Assembly: GCA_038496445.1 (NCBI GenBank)
Contig: JALMLS010000361.1
Coordinates: 124,001 to 188,000 of the forward strand
Direction of reading: 5' to 3'
Length of the DNA stretch: 64,000 bases
Source: Trichosphaerium sp. ATCC 40318
Lineage: Eukaryota > Discosea > Flabellinia > Trichosidae
Part shown: positions 10,901 to 23,862 of the stretch, one piece after another
How the letters are laid out: the number at the start of each line of letters is the position of its first letter
Position numbering within the stretch: position 1 is the stretch's first letter
Translations under genes and position numbers: made by a program
The notes under the pieces: model-generated
Databases searched by the model: none
Seen by the model: the letters and a program-made list of their open reading frames with translations, nothing else
What the model was told of the DNA's origin: nothing

Positions 10901-13900
10901 ATGTAACGATAGGAGAGAAACCTCCTTCTGAAGGTCTCAAAAAGATTGTGGAGAAGGTTCAAACACAGTACAGATATGCGCCAATTGAAGAGCAATCAAG
11001 AAGAGTACGTAATTTACAATCCACTCAAGCGATTATTCTTATTGAAGTAGGTTGTACAACTTGTTAATGATATGCGCACTAAGTCCAAGAAATCAACTTA
11101 TACTGTCCTCGGAAAACGAAAGAAGCGCGTTATACCTGGTAATAGGAATAGAAAGCAGCGTCGTGCTACAAGAAATACTAGCTTTGAAATTCCACGAGTC
11201 TCTCAAAAACCTCAAGAGCGATCAAACACATCTACACCTGTGCAAGTCAGTGAATCTAGTAATCCTTCAGATTGGCTTAAAGAAGATTTTGTCCCAACTA
11301 ATGTAACTGGTGCACCTACAGTTCAAGTTACAGCTCACCGCTACTTCGAACCAAAATACACAGAACAAGAATTTGACGAACTTGTTGCATCTGGGAAGCA
11401 GATATCTGTATCTTTGTTTCTTCGATATGCCCTAGAAGTGGTTGGTGGAGAGCTTCGAATTTTCTTACCTCTAGATAAACGAGATAAAGCCTTGCACATT
11501 CTAAGCAGAGCATTGGAAGTTGAAGGGAATAGAAGTTCTCTTATTTTATGGTACACTTTTCTTTTTCTGAGTACCTCTTTATGTTCTTACATTATTTTTA
11601 GGTATGCTTATCTCAAGTTGTTTGGCCCTCGTGCAGCTACAACTGATGAGCTTATGATGCTTATTAAGCAAGGCATGCGACATTGTAATAATCATCCTCT
11701 ATTATGGGAGTTATACATAGATGCAGCGCCTAACCTTGTAGAAAAGCGCAAGGCTTTTCAACTTGCCCTTAATACAATGCTTCAAACAAAATATGCCAAC
11801 AAAACCAATACATCATTTACGGTAAGTTCGGTGTCTTCAAAGCTCTTGCTAATGTATATGTAGTGCCTAAAGATAATCACAGACATGGCACGTTGTGAAT
11901 TCCAGGCGGGTTACAGAGATGAAACACTTGGCTTGCTTCTAAAATGCTTAAATGCAAAGAAAAGTAACGATAATACGTTGCTTATTGCTGGAGATCGTAT
12001 ACTATTAGCGTTATGTTACATACAATACTTATGCTTCAATCAAGAAGTAACACCAGCGTTTCTTAAGTATGCTGTGGTAAGTACCAAAATTGATTATGTA
12101 ACCACTGACTTTCTCATAGACGAGCCGCAATCCTGATATTATGCATCCTAGATGGGAACTGAATTGGTAAGATAACTATCAGGTGGTCGTATTTTAACTC
12201 TGTTTACAGGCAAGATATCTTTACGAATGAGGCTGATTCCACCGCAACTAAGCTTGGATTACCTCTTACTGCAATACGAAAGTGTTTTGAAGATATCCTC
12301 TCCACTTTCACAGTACCCGTGCGTTAGCCCTTCTTTTCCTTTTGAATCATTTGTGACGCTTTAATTTTAGGTGGTGAGACATTGCAGCGACATTGTTGTC
12401 AATTACATTTTGATGGAGATGCATGCTGGTAACAGAGAAAAATGCCGAGGTCTTTGTCAGCGCTTTGTTAAACAAGATCCAACAATAGAGTACTTGTGGG
12501 ATATTTATACGCGTGTGGAACAGGTACTGTTTCATTCCATTACTACTAAATTCTTACATTTCTGCCAGACTATTGGTCATCAGAATGTAGCAGCTCTTAT
12601 CTTTGAAAAAGCAGTACTTGGTTACCCTCACTACTACCAATTGCGTCATCGCTATGCTTGCTTGTATTTATCAAAAGGGAATGCATTGAAAGCGATTGAT
12701 ATTATGGGAAAATGTGTTTATAGCAAGACTGTAGATAAGGTCACACCTGATCCTGAAAATACACAACTGCTACGTAGTGTATACGCAAAGCTTCTACAAG
12801 TTGATACTCCATTGGCATCCAAATGTCCTTATGAACTCAAAGATGGTACGTCAACATAAGCATTTATTTTAATCATTCATTTATTTCTTACTTGTGGAAA
12901 TTAGATGAGAATTTGAGTAAAAATGTTTGGTTGTGGCTGAATTATTGTGTCCTTGAATGTATGGTTCCAGACAACGAGAAAAATATCGATAAAACCTTTG
13001 ATGCTGCGATTATACGGCTCAAGGGTGATAAATACGCTCAAGGACTCGTATGGCAAAGGTATTTCTGCGCCAATATTTCATTTTCACTCAAAATACTTTC
13101 AAGGTATGTAAAGTTCCACCTGGCCTACAAATCCAACCACCAAGATGTGAGTAAGATAGTAAATGCATACTTGACTAGTCTATCGCCAGGTACAGCAAAA
13201 GTACATTACGTTTGTTTTCGTTAACAGTAACTTTGTAGAAGCCGAAGGCGTTCATCAGATTATGATTGGTGATACTGGATCTAAGCTCGAACCCGACATA
13301 GTCAAGGGCATATTACACGCTGAAACAATAAAGGTACATTTAGTTTCCTCAAGATATAAATTCGATTACTTAATGGGAGCCTTGGTTTAGGACTTCACTG
13401 TACATAATTCCATGTTGGAGGCTTTGTTGTCAACATTGTCTCTTGATAAGCACGGATACGTTTACTGGGACGCTATGAAATGCTTCCCAGATAACGAAGG
13501 TCTTATTATGGCAACAGCAAGTTATGAGATTCAAAGGGAACAGTGGTACGTTAACTCAGTTACTCACAAGGTTATTACTACTTTATCTGACATGTGCTAG
13601 GCGAAACGCAAAGTTTATCTTGCGAACATTTACAAAACGCAACCCGAAAGCTATTAAAGCTTGGAAAACGTGCAAAAATTATATTGTCCTATTTAGTCAT
13701 TTAAAACCTTTTTTTTTAGTGCTATTGTAATTGAGTCCAACCTTGAACAGGCTCTTACCATTGCAGAATCTGCAACACAGAAGAACCCTTTGAGCACGAC
13801 CCTTTGGCAAATACGAATACAGTTAGCTGCCACGATAGGACGTGACAAAGCTAGAGAAGTTGCAGAGCAAGCCCAAAAACTCGGCGTTAAACTAATCCCT

Positions 13901-14003
13901 CTTTCAACGAATTCTGGTTCTAATCGTAGTCAAGTACGTCAGTGTTGAGCTAGGACAGCGCTTTGACGCATGTCGTGTAGGCGACAAGTGTTGGGCGAGT
14001 ATG
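7902..14003 (+). CDS. ZFC3H1-type zinc finger and HAT/TPR repeat protein
   Basis: Probable nuclear RNA-decay adaptor: in animals ZFC3H1 joins MTR4 in the PAXT link to the exosome. The N-terminus is acidic and low-complexity, followed by a Lys/Ser-rich region and a long coiled coil (about 9440-9840). Next is a Pro/Lys-rich stretch (9970-10300), then the hallmark zinc finger at about 10690-10800 with pattern C-x7-C-x4-C-x3-H (CRFDLHGTC, then CPWQH across an intron). From about 11300 to 13950 there are helical repeats of HAT/TPR type (WYAYLKLF, LWELYIDA, YLWDIYTRVE). More than ten introns. I placed the end at a TGA near 14003, after a donor at about 13933. A further open exon at about 14163-14290 could belong to an alternative end. 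Identity rests on zinc finger plus repeat order. Confidence 0.82.
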
Positions 14004-14844
14004 AGTCGGGATTTTCTTTGAGGTACGTTCTAAAGAAAAAGAAAAAGAAAAAAAAATAGAGAAATCCCACTAGCTAGTGAAACCTTCTTGCCTGTCATGA
14101 TGGTCCCTTTTGCGATCCACGTTTACTACTAACCTGCTGTTAACAACCATAACCATATTGCAGACAACCTCTTGGTACACCACGTAGTGCCTCTGACGCT
14201 TATTTAATATTTAGAGTGTGCACTCTACGAAAAAGCATCATATGGACTAATAATGGATTCTGCTTATGGACCGCGGCAGGTAGACGATAATAGCCACTGC
14301 CTCCAAAAAAAAAAAAGAAGTACTATTTTGGGACATGACAATATCAATATGTCTGTGTATCTATTCGACTTCCGGTAAGAGAGAATCGAGAACATCTGGT
14401 CTCGTTTCTCTCTACTCTTTTCTTTTTGACAAATCAAGCTTTTATTTTATATACTTCAAAAAAATAAAAGGGGAAGGAGCAAACCTCTTTCCCTGCTATA
14501 TATATTCGAACTCCACGTCGCGGTGCAAAAGCGAAATTACAAAAAAAAAAAAAAGAAAAATAGAAAAAAAAAGAAGCTATCCAGACGAAGCTTCGCTCTG
14601 TGCAAACTCGAGGTTTCAAGAAAGAATGTGACATAGTGTACAATAGAAATAAATAGCGTAGCTGCTCATTTTGTGGTAAAATTAAATGTTACTTTGCTTG
14701 ACTTTTTTGGGCGATATTTTTGATTCAGTATCCAAAAACTTGGAAACGCTTCAGCTGTATCTCTTTACATTCTCAGTTTTAACTGTACGCAATATATTAA
14801 TCGATTACGCGCTCCTAAGTGACTTTGAAGCAAATACACAGACG
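14004..14844. other. Intergenic, about 840 bp
   Basis: Holds the 3' end of the ZFC3H1 gene and the promoter of the ribosomal protein gene, with several A- and T-rich runs. An intron-like 3' end (TACTAAC at about 14129, CAG at about 14162) is followed by a frame open to about 14290. This may be an alternative last exon of the upstream gene or chance. I see no RNA gene. Confidence 0.4.
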
Positions 14845-16140
14845 ATGAGTGAGATCCCAGAAGTACTTGCTCTACAAGGAGAGGATGTCCGTAAAATGCT
14901 TGCCTGCCAAGTGCACTTTGGTTCTAGAAACATACAACCACTTATGCAGCGCTACGTTTACAAACGTAAAGAGGATGATGGTAAGTTCTCTAAATTTTCT
15001 CCATACGCCCCATAACGCTCCTCAAGGCATCCACATTATCGATTTACGTAAAACCTGGCAGGTAATGGCGAATTAGACTCAAAAATACTCAAACTTCTCA
15101 CACTTATTACAGAAACTTTGCTTGGCTTCCCGTATCATCGTCCCAATCACATTGGAGACCCCTGCCGATATTGGTGTAGTGTCTATCGCTTCATCCAACC
15201 AAACGAGTTTCGCCAACCGCGCTATCCTTAAATTTTGCCAGTACACAGGCGCCACACCACTTGTTGGTATCTTCACACCTGGTACTTTGACCAATCCAAA
15301 TCAAAAGAACTACAAAGAATTGCGTCTTATTATCACCACCGACACTATTCGTGATCACCAAGCTATTCTTGAGGCTAGCTACGTCAACTGCCCAGTTATC
15401 TCTCTCGCTGATACCGACAACGACACCATGGGTGTAGACTGTGTTATTCCTTGCAATAACAAAGGTAAATTCGGTCTCGCTCTCATCTTCTGGATGCTCA
15501 CAAGAGAAATTTTGCGTATGCGCGGAGAAGTCCCAAGAGATTCTGACTGGTACGTACTCGTGAAGAAGGAAAACAAACAAAAAAAAACACTGCTTGTGAC
15601 AACTACGCGAATAGTCGTTTTGGAAACTTTTTTGTTTTGTGGAATTGAAAGCGTTTATTTTTTTCTCTTTTCTTCGTTGTATTGTGGTTTATGTGCTTAT
15701 CTTTTATTTAAAGGGATGTTATGGTTGATATGTTCCTCCACAAGGATGCTGAAGAGTTGGAGAAACAAGAACAAGATCAAGCTGCTCAAGCCGGTTATGA
15801 TGGATTTGAAGGTGGCATGTACGAAGGCGGTTATGATGAGCAAGCCGCTGGTGGAGACTGGACTCCAGAAAACGACAACGACCAAGCCGATTTTACTGCT
15901 GAAGGTACGTTGCAAAGAGAGTTTTCGAACACAAGCGACGAAAATTCTATAGACGACGCAATTGTTTTTTTTGCTTTTTTTGTTTTTTCTGTTACTAAGT
16001 TTCTTGAAGGTGCTGGCGAACAAGAAGGTTGGGATGGTGCCGCTGAAGAAGGCTGGCAAGGTGCTGAAGGTGGTGATGCTGCCGCTGAAGAAGACCAAAG
16101 TTGGATGCAAAATGACCAACCAGCTGACTGGAACCAGTAA
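14845..16140 (+). CDS. RPSA: 40S ribosomal protein SA (uS2)
   Basis: Small-subunit ribosomal protein uS2, required for late 40S maturation. The body is collinear with the family: start MSEIPEVLALQ, then QVHFGSRN, IIDLRKTW, ASRIIVPITLETPADI, ANRAILKF and GIFTPGTLTNP, then DWDVMVDMF. The acidic C-terminus is rich in Gly, Glu and Trp with an EGAGEQEGW-type repeat and ends DWNQ. Introns: 14981-15026, 15061-15112, 15549-15713 (long for this window) and 15906-16009, three of four starting GTACG or GTAAG. The in-frame ATG at 14845 matches the family N-terminus exactly. Confidence 0.95.
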
Positions 16141-16429
16141 AAAAAAAAATAAACAAGTACAAATATTCCTAAACCAAGTACTTGTACCAGTTTTTGTACC
16201 ATCAAAGAAGATTCTCCTGTTTATTTGTAATGTTCTCAATCGTTTTTTCTGAACTTGGTTTGTGATATTACCTCCGAACTTCACCTCGTTGGTCATTTAA
16301 ATTGGTAAAGGATCAGAGCCAAGGTTTTCCAAGGCCAACTTTAATGTCTTATTTTTTGGAGTAAAGAAAAGCGATAAGGAAACCTCGAAAATTGAAGCGG
16401 ATTTCGCTCAGTTGTATCGTAATTCGTGT

Positions 16430-16911
16430 CGAAAGACAATGTGGTATAAAGTTCAATTTATAATAAAGTTTGAAGTTGTCTCTGGGAGATTGATTATTAA
16501 TGAATAATGAAAATAAACCCACGAGGATTTCTTTTGGCCGAAAAACTTGAAACAACTACTTAACGACCTGGCTCTAAACGATGTGGCAGCATTCATTGCC
16601 ATAGTTAATAGCTTGGAGAGCTTAAGCACTTCCAATAAAACCATTGCTAACGCATTGACTGATATACCCAAATCAATCAATCTTGTATTTAATTCACGTG
16701 AGATTGTATTATTATTTGGATATATTAAGGATATTGATAATGGATTTACATTATTCGTACGCCTTTGCTCTTTTTTTTATGTAGAAGGATTTTGCCGTTG
16801 GTGCTTGCACTCTTGTTGTAGAACATTTGCTGGGTATTCTTGCAAGAGAGCTCCAATTAAAAGCGAAAGAAGAGGGTCTAGGCATTTTTAAAACAAAACC
16901 AGTCGACTATA
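16430..16911 (+). CDS. Unrecognised helical protein
   Basis: Not recognised. A clear coding stretch runs from about 16519 (FFWPKNLKQLL) to 16757. A GTACGC donor and TAG acceptor (about 16758-16785) join it to a second exon opening KDFAVGACTLVVEHLLG and ending KPVDYN before a stop at about 16911. The joined part is about 125 residues, leucine-rich and predicted mostly helical, with no signal peptide or clear membrane helix. The 5' end is uncertain: a Met at about 16439 can be linked by an intron ending at about 16516, and an open frame from 16310 to 16430 could be a further exon. It sits between RPSA and two other doubtful genes. Confidence 0.4.
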
Positions 16912-16983
16912 ATTAGTTTGCTGCCTAGTTATGATAGTACGCTGATTGATTTGTTGGTTGTTTTTTTCTTTACCTTTTTAGAT

Positions 16984-17354
16984 ATGTTTTCGTTAACGCC
17001 ATCTAAGAAGCGGAAATATGATAGATTAGCCGCTGACGAGTTACGTTCTAAAGAGCAGGGTGACAAAGAAGATAAGCAGGCTCAGATGACGTCTACTGCC
17101 ACACATTACACTCAGCCTCGTAAAAAGAGTATAAGATGCTCCGAGAACTCACATTCAAAGAAGATAAACGACAGGTAAGTGTTGGTTCCCAAAAAAGAAG
17201 TCAATCTAAAATACGTTCGTTAAGGTCAACACCAGAAGAAAAGTGTGTCAATGACAAGTGATACAGCAAGTGATACAAGTGAAAGTGGAGATGAATATGT
17301 TGATAAGAACACCTTTTTTGCCTTTGTTGAATCAACAACAAATTTGCTGAGCTA
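16984..17354 (+). CDS. Short unrecognised Lys/Ser-rich protein or 5' exons
   Basis: Begins MFSLTPSKKRKYDRL, containing a KKRK nuclear-localisation-like cluster, and runs to about 17175. A donor GTAAGT there and an acceptor near 17248 would add a Ser/Thr-rich acidic exon that stops at about 17354. An intron-like acceptor lies just before the first Met (about 16982), so these may be middle exons of a larger gene that includes the feature upstream. No domain recognised. Confidence 0.3.
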
Positions 17355-17384
17355 ATACCATAAAACAGCTTACTAAAAAAAATC

Positions 17385-17914
17385 GTGCCAAATGTCAGAA
17401 GTAATGTCAGAAATGAGGATAGCAATGACTCTAAGAAGCTCCTATTCACTAGGATTCGTTGGTATGCTCTATACAGGTTAACATCCACTTACAAACGTGT
17501 AGACTACTCGGCTTTGTTTAAGAATATCTGTAACGCAAATAAGTCTTTCAAGAAGTTTACTGCTTTTTGGCTAGTCAATGAAGCATTGAAGGATATAGAT
17601 GACAGTTATAAGGTATTTCAGAAGATCTTATTGTGAAAGAAATCGAAGAAGAAAAAAGGAAATCGCTGAAACAAGTGAGGAAGATGATGAACAAAGCACA
17701 CATGAAAAAACCAAGAACAACGGTCATCAAAAACATTATAAACAGGCTAGATGAGTATGGCTATGATTGCTACTGGGCGGGCTCTAAAGGCACTTGGCGC
17801 ATCACTGGATACCGGGATCCTACATACGAACTTCATAGGAGTAACGTGGTTTGCGTTTTGGGAACGCACCCATGGCGTTGGATACTTGAGGCGCTTGATC
17901 AAAAAATGAAATAA
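17385..17914 (+). pseudogene. FkbM-methyltransferase-like C-terminal fragment, frame-broken
   Basis: Two overlapping frames read like one protein. The first (about 17398-17635) contains RIRWYALYRLTSTYKRVDYS and AFWLVNEALKDIDDSYKVF, then stops. The second, shifted by +2, opens SEDLIVKEIEEE and ends at 17914 with YGYDCYWAGSKGTWRITGY and SNVVCVLGTHPW. The latter resembles the C-terminal segment of eukaryotic FkbM-type methyltransferases (pattern YDCYW, G, LWRIT, SNVACV). The SAM-binding N-terminal part is missing. Either an intron I cannot place joins the frames, or this is a decayed gene. The family call is from memory of the motif only. Confidence 0.4.
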
Positions 17915-18066
17915 ATAAAGTTTTAATTTAAAATTATGTGTAAGCAGTGGTTAACTTATGCTGGTTTCACTGAAAAGGTAACATGTTTGTTAATGTTGTG
18001 TACTACGTGCCACCATACCATCGGTTTAAAACAGTCTATTATTATGGCCAAAAGTTTTTTTTTAAT

Positions 18067-20518
18067 TTACATATTTACATCCTCTCCTTTACCCTTATCG
18101 GTATGAAGTTTTGAGTGGTCATTTTGGCTCTTACCTTTGTTATTATGCTTATTACGTAATACACCTTTTTTAGAAAGAATTTGATGTGTTTTTACTCGCG
18201 TTGGATCAAGTTTTCTAGCCAGTTTCTTTACTTCTCGGGCTATTTCTTCAGGTGGTAAACAACTCCACTCCAACACCTTACCGATTAAAAATTGTTTTGT
18301 TATAGTAGTGTCTGTAGTGGCTAATTGACTCTTAATATTAGCTTCTTCTGTTGGTCCTTCTTCTTCCTCAACTACGCAAAGAATTTTTTGGTCAGTCTAC
18401 AACAAAGACAGAACAGTATTTCTAATACCTCTAAGGTGATTAACTTCATCAGGAACAAGGGTTAGCTTCTTTTTTGTTGAGTTAAGTAGCTGCATCCAAG
18501 CAAACTTATCAGCTGAACTAAATAGATACTCTGTATTGCGTAAATCGCCACGTATGAATATAATCTTGAACATCTTCTCGTCTACAAAAAAAAACGATAA
18601 GCTTTTCGAAAAATGGAGTTTAAACCTCTAAAACGTACCGTTTGAAACGTCTTCTATCTTGAGTTGATCTAACGTACAATGAAAATGAACGTCTAGTTTT
18701 TTATAACGCTTTTTGCCTAAAAACGTTTAGTTGTCTTAAACTGGTGTTATGGCTTTGAACATAGGCTTAGAGCTCATTGGGGTACCTTTTGTTACCAATA
18801 AAGAGTCATTAAACAAGAACATGTGCCTATCTTTTTGAGACTTTGGCCCTGTAGGAACAACGCTGTTAGATTGATGGATGTGATCTATGTTATAATACCT
18901 ATAACCCAATATACGTTATCGTCATGTATGTATTTCCTAAAAGGTGCAGCGAGCTCAAAATCATTCTAAAAGAAAAATTAACTGAAAGGGGAAACTTTTC
19001 TATGGCTTTTTTTTTTATTTGAAGAAACGCGGTTTACACGTACCAGTTGGCTTTGTATCTGAAATACCATATCCATATTCCTTCTTTTCTTGGCTACACG
19101 ATCTGCGAGTTTATCTATAGAACGCAAAAGCCTCAAGGCGGTACATAAATCCTTAAACAAGTGTCAAAAAAAAAAACAAAAAGAAAAGATTTTCGGTTTT
19201 CTTTCTCTTGGTTATTACCTGATAATCAGAGTGGTTCTGTGGCGTACAGCTTATAATCTCCTTTCATTTAAAGTCAGTACCAGAAAGAAAAAATCACGTG
19301 ATAACTGTACCTTTAACAAAGAATCATACATTATCATACGACCTATAGGGAGGTACAATAAGGTTAAAAGATTATTTGAACCTCCTTTAGAACCAGCCTA
19401 CTTTAACAGTAAGAAAAAAAAATTGATAAAGTTGATCGAGGCGTGCCATTACAAAACCTAAAAGACGTGGTTAACAGAAAATAGATTTAATGTAATATAT
19501 AGAGCTTTTTACATTTAAAGGTGCTTCACAAACACAAAATGATTAAAAGAAAAAAAAGATTGTAACAAATCGTTGAAATAAGGCAAAAAAAATTACGAAA
19601 AAAAAATAAAAGGTTAACGTACTTTCGAATGGTTTACTTTGCGCCACTAGCACTTTATATGTGGCTTGAGTTGTTTGGTAGTTGCCACTATATTCTGAAT
19701 ACAACTGACGAAGGATACCAAGCTTTAAAAAAAAGAGTGAGATGTCAACGTTTTTGGCTTTTGATCAAAACCGCAAAATTGGTTTAAAAACGGTTTACTG
19801 CTGTGCTGCTCATCTATAAACGATGCGTACCATATCAACAAATACATCACCAAAACAAGCATCCTCTGCCTCATCTTGTAACCTTGCTTTTAGAAAATTT
19901 AAAAATTGCATGTGCCAGTTCATAATCAGCTCCAAGTTACAAAATAAGCTTCTATATTGCTGTCTGGTTACTATCTGCGATTCTCTCAATGGCACCATGT
20001 ACTCTGCCACGACAGTTTTTAGTTCTTCAGCATGTTTTGATTCAGTCTCCCATAATGTACGCACTAACTGCGCTCGTCGATCTAAGAAAAGAAGAGTGTC
20101 AGCAAGCGCTCACTACAAAAAAAAACAATTGTGATAAAACAATAATTTGTCCAATTGGCAACTACCAAGCATTGGGGTGCCGAATACGTTAATACCGAAT
20201 AAAACAATTTGTTTTTTTTTTGTACGCACTCATTTTGTGCCTTGCTGTAATACGGCGATCTTCTTCTGATGTGGAAGAATCATCAACCACATCGCGCTTT
20301 TGCAATTTGCGACCAGAAGTAGGTTTCCTATTTGAACTGTGGTTGGCTGGATCCCTTCTGCTGCGAGGGCTCTTTACATCACTACGTTCGCTTTTGTCTG
20401 TGTGGTGCTTTCTTTTTGGCTTGTTGGATTGTGTAACAGCAGAAGAACGTTTCTTTGATGCGTCGTTATCTTTATCTCTACCATTAGTGCGCTCCGATGG
20501 GCTAGGCGGTTTTTCCAT
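18067..20518 (-). CDS. Rho guanine nucleotide exchange factor (DH-PH)
   Basis: Activates Rho/Rac GTPases by GDP release. The N-terminus (20518 to about 20230) is charged, Ser/Lys/Arg-rich and disordered. The DH domain starts near 20110 (RTLWETESKHAEELKTVV) and runs through QQYRSLFCNLELIM to about 19800, then after introns to the conserved late-DH motif LLYLPIGRMIMYDSLLK near 19330. A PH domain follows, with MFLFNDSLLVTKG near 18810-18840 and LFSSADKFAWMQLL near 18510. The basic C-terminal tail ends at 18067. At least six introns. It shares a 219-bp upstream region with the Ariadne gene. Confidence 0.85.
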
Positions 20519-20737
20519 TGTCGCCTCACCAATAAAGCTGTTGACAGTTTACAAGTTATACTTTCATGCTATCTAATGTGCCCTAAGAGGCTAACCATTA
20601 AAAACTTAACAGCAACCAGCAATTCAGACAAACAAAAAAAAAAACGAAAAAAATTGACGCCTTCCTTTACGCATAACTTGTAATTTTGGTAACCTCTCGA
20701 ACGTGTGTCTTGAAAACAAACCAATACAAGTACAAAT
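20519..20737. promoter_or_regulatory. Divergent intergenic region, RhoGEF / Ariadne ligase
   Basis: 219 bp between opposite start codons; A-runs near 20635-20655. No named element recognised. Confidence 0.4.
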
Positions 20738-23421
20738 ATGAGTTCCGACGTTGAAGACTTTATGAGCGAAGAAGGGCTGCCTGACGACGAAGAAATGGAT
20801 GATTTCGACCCAGATGATGACGCTTATGATGACTACGACTTCGGGGGCTCTGATGACGAGTAAGTTTTTTTTATTTTTTTTGAATTACCCTATTTTGCCT
20901 CCTTATCATTAATTACGCGCAGGTACGGTGATTACGGTGAGTTTGGATTCGACGAGGAGGTTCCAAGGGAGAAAGAAAAAAATTACACAGTTCTAAAGCC
21001 TGAGGACATTGTCAAGCAACAAATTGGTCAAATAAATCAAATCGCTGAATTATTCGAAGTACGTTTAAAACTTTTGTTATTGCGCTACCCGCATCCGCAC
21101 GAAAACAAAGGCGGGCTTATAACTCAAATGAGCTACATTGGCGTTAATATGCTAAGACCCTATTCATTAACTTAATTTTGTACAGATACCATCACCCTCC
21201 GCGAGGTTACTTCTAAACCATTTTGGCTGGAACACAGATAAACTTATTGAACGGTTTTATGACGGCGACGCTGAAAAGCTTTTTAAAGAAGTGCGTTCAC
21301 CCTTATTTTATTGCTTCCAACAGTAGCATTGTACTAACAATTAAAACACAGTCAGGCATTCAAGATCCGCGTGCTAGCGGGGAAACAAGTGACGCAAAAC
21401 AAAAGGTACATGTCTAGTAGCTTGTATAAAATACCTGTTTAGCGTTTTATAACGCTCAAACATTAAAATATTTACGACAAAAACTAGTATTTTCTTTTTA
21501 TTTATTTTGATTTTTTTGTAGAAGGGTGATGGCGAGGTTGAGTGCTCGATATGTCTCATGGATTCAAAACAATCTGAAATGCTCGCTTGTGCCGCCTGTA
21601 ATGTTGAATTCTGTCCTGACTGCTGGAAATTGCATATTACAACAAACATTAATGATGGTAAAGTGAAAGGTATGTTACGGCGAAATCAGTGGAGGTGGTT
21701 TTTCGAAAAACAGAAAAAAAATAATCAATGAATATTACGCACCTTCCGATATCGGTATATCGCATCTGCTTATGCATTTCTTTAGTTATACGTTGTCCTG
21801 CTAAAGGGTGTATATCGCAAATCGATGCAGTCACAATTAACTCTTTACTGGGCGACGATGAAGGCTCAAAACAAAAATACGCAAAATTAGTAGCTGACGC
21901 TTATGTTATGGTAATTTTTTTTCTCTTTTTTTGGTTTTGTTGACGGTATGTAGGACAACCCCAATGTAAGATATTGTCCTTCTCCTGGTTGTGATAGAGC
22001 TATTAAAGTTGAATTACTAAAGGATAAGCACGTTGTGTGTGATTGTAGCTGTAAATTCTGGTAAGAAACCAAACAAGTGGTTTTTTTTTTGTCACAGTCT
22101 TACAATTCTTTTAGTTTTGGTTGTGGTAAGTTACCACATGCACCAGCTGAATGTGGGATGGCTAGAAAATGGGAACAAAAAATTGCTAAAGAGGTACAAG
22201 AGCTTAAAAACGATTCGTTTCTTTTTCTGTTTTTTTTGACACAATTAAAAGGGAGAAGATGCACAATGGCTTGCTGCGTTTACAAAGGAGTGCCCAAAAT
22301 GTGCTACATTAAGTATGTCGTATTGCTTTTTGTTCGATCTTTTATCTAATGGTTGCTATTAGTTCATAAAGATGGTGGCTGTCAATACATGGCCTGTCCA
22401 AAATGCAGTCACAAATTTTGTTGGATTGTACGTTCTTTAGCACTAGCAAAGCTTTTTTTTTTATGTTTGTATTGACTAGCTGGTAGTGCTTGGGTAATTT
22501 TGATCATAAGAACCATCAGTGTAATAAGTTTACGGAAACTTCTGGAGATGATAAAAGAAAGGATTTACATAAATTTATGCATTTTCTTACGAGGTATCAA
22601 ACACATGAGCAATCAGCCAAACTTGAAGATAAATTGATGGAAATTGCTGAACGCATTATGCATGAACTAGCTGAAAAGGGTATGAGTTGGATAGATGTCC
22701 AATTTATCAAGACGGCGACAGAACAACTCACAGAGGTAATATCATAGTGAAGACATCTTTGGTTCGTTATTGACACTTTTTATCTGAATAGGCTCGTGAC
22801 GTTCTCAAGTGGACTTATGTTTATGGATACTTCTTACCAGATCAAGTAAATAGAGAACTATTTGAGTATTTACAAGGTGAACTAGAGGAAGGCACAGAGG
22901 TATGTTGTTGATGAAGTTGAATTTTTGTGGATGGGTTTTTTTTTCCTATTGCGCCTTTTTCTTACTGTTCGTCGTTTAGAAATTAAGTGAACTTCTGGAA
23001 GCCAAAGGTGAAAAAGATCGTATGAATATTATCAACCAGAACGAGTTTGTAAAACAACGATTACAGAATTTGCTTGAAGGTCTTGCTGAAGGTAAAATAG
23101 AAGTGGCTTTACATTTATTTTTTTTTTGATTGCGATAAGTTAAATTGAGTCTTCTTCTTGTAAAAATTTTGGTAATTACATCTCTATTGTTTTCAAGTAT
23201 TTCTATACTTGGTATGTTTTACTGGACGAAATCCATCAATATATGATGGATATACAAGATGTTACATCCGAAAACTTTTTCGTTTTTCTAATCACATGTA
23301 TTGACTTTTTTTCTTAATTACAGGTGATATTACGGGTGGTGATAATACTGTTAAAGAAAAAACTTACAAGACTGAAGGATTTGAAAAGTACAACGGGTGG
23401 ATATACAACGCTGGAAGCTAG
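20738..23421 (+). CDS. Ariadne-type RBR E3 ubiquitin ligase
   Basis: Transfers ubiquitin from an E2 through a catalytic cysteine in RING2. In order: an acidic N-terminus ([13 protein letters not shown], Asp/Glu-rich); a UBA-like segment ([20 protein letters not shown]); RING1 ([19 protein letters not shown]); IBR ([30 protein letters not shown]); RING2 with the active-site motif [13 protein letters not shown] then KFCWIC; and the long helical Ariadne domain ([31 protein letters not shown]). The catalytic Cys of KDGGC is present. About twelve short introns. Ends YNAGS at TAG 23419-23421. Matches the human ARIH1 layout over its full length. Confidence 0.93.
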
Positions 23422-23862
23422 ATAGAGATATAACACCTCCTCCCTACACTGAAAAGAAAAAAAGGGAATCCTTGAATAATAATTATTGTGTTGTCACTGT
23501 GTCGAAGATGATGATGATATTCAAATTACATTTTCTTCCTTTTACAAAAAAAAGCGCTGTTGTTAACCATGTAAATACAACTACTATCTACGTCTTAATT
23601 GATCCTGAGTTTCTTATCTGTTTAACCTGGTTTTACTTGTGTTAATTCGCAGTCACTTTTCGAAAGCCCGTAAATTAGTAATTCTTGAGCAACAAAACAA
23701 GTGATGCTCATTCACGACTTTCACTTTGTGACATGACAAACGCAAGATCTGGCAATGTGCTCGCTGCTGCAGGAGAGTAAAGCTCAATCGTACTGTTGGT
23801 GCAATGACAAAGGTAGGTTGTACTTGACAACAACAAATGAAAGGAGAAAGTTGCTATTTTAT
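23422..23862. other. Convergent 3' region
   Basis: Between two genes that end toward each other. Contains T/A runs and no frame I consider coding. Confidence 0.4.

Noticed and set aside
15191-16296. Several minus-strand open frames across the RPSA gene
   Set aside because: Antisense to a well-supported ribosomal protein gene and without any domain.
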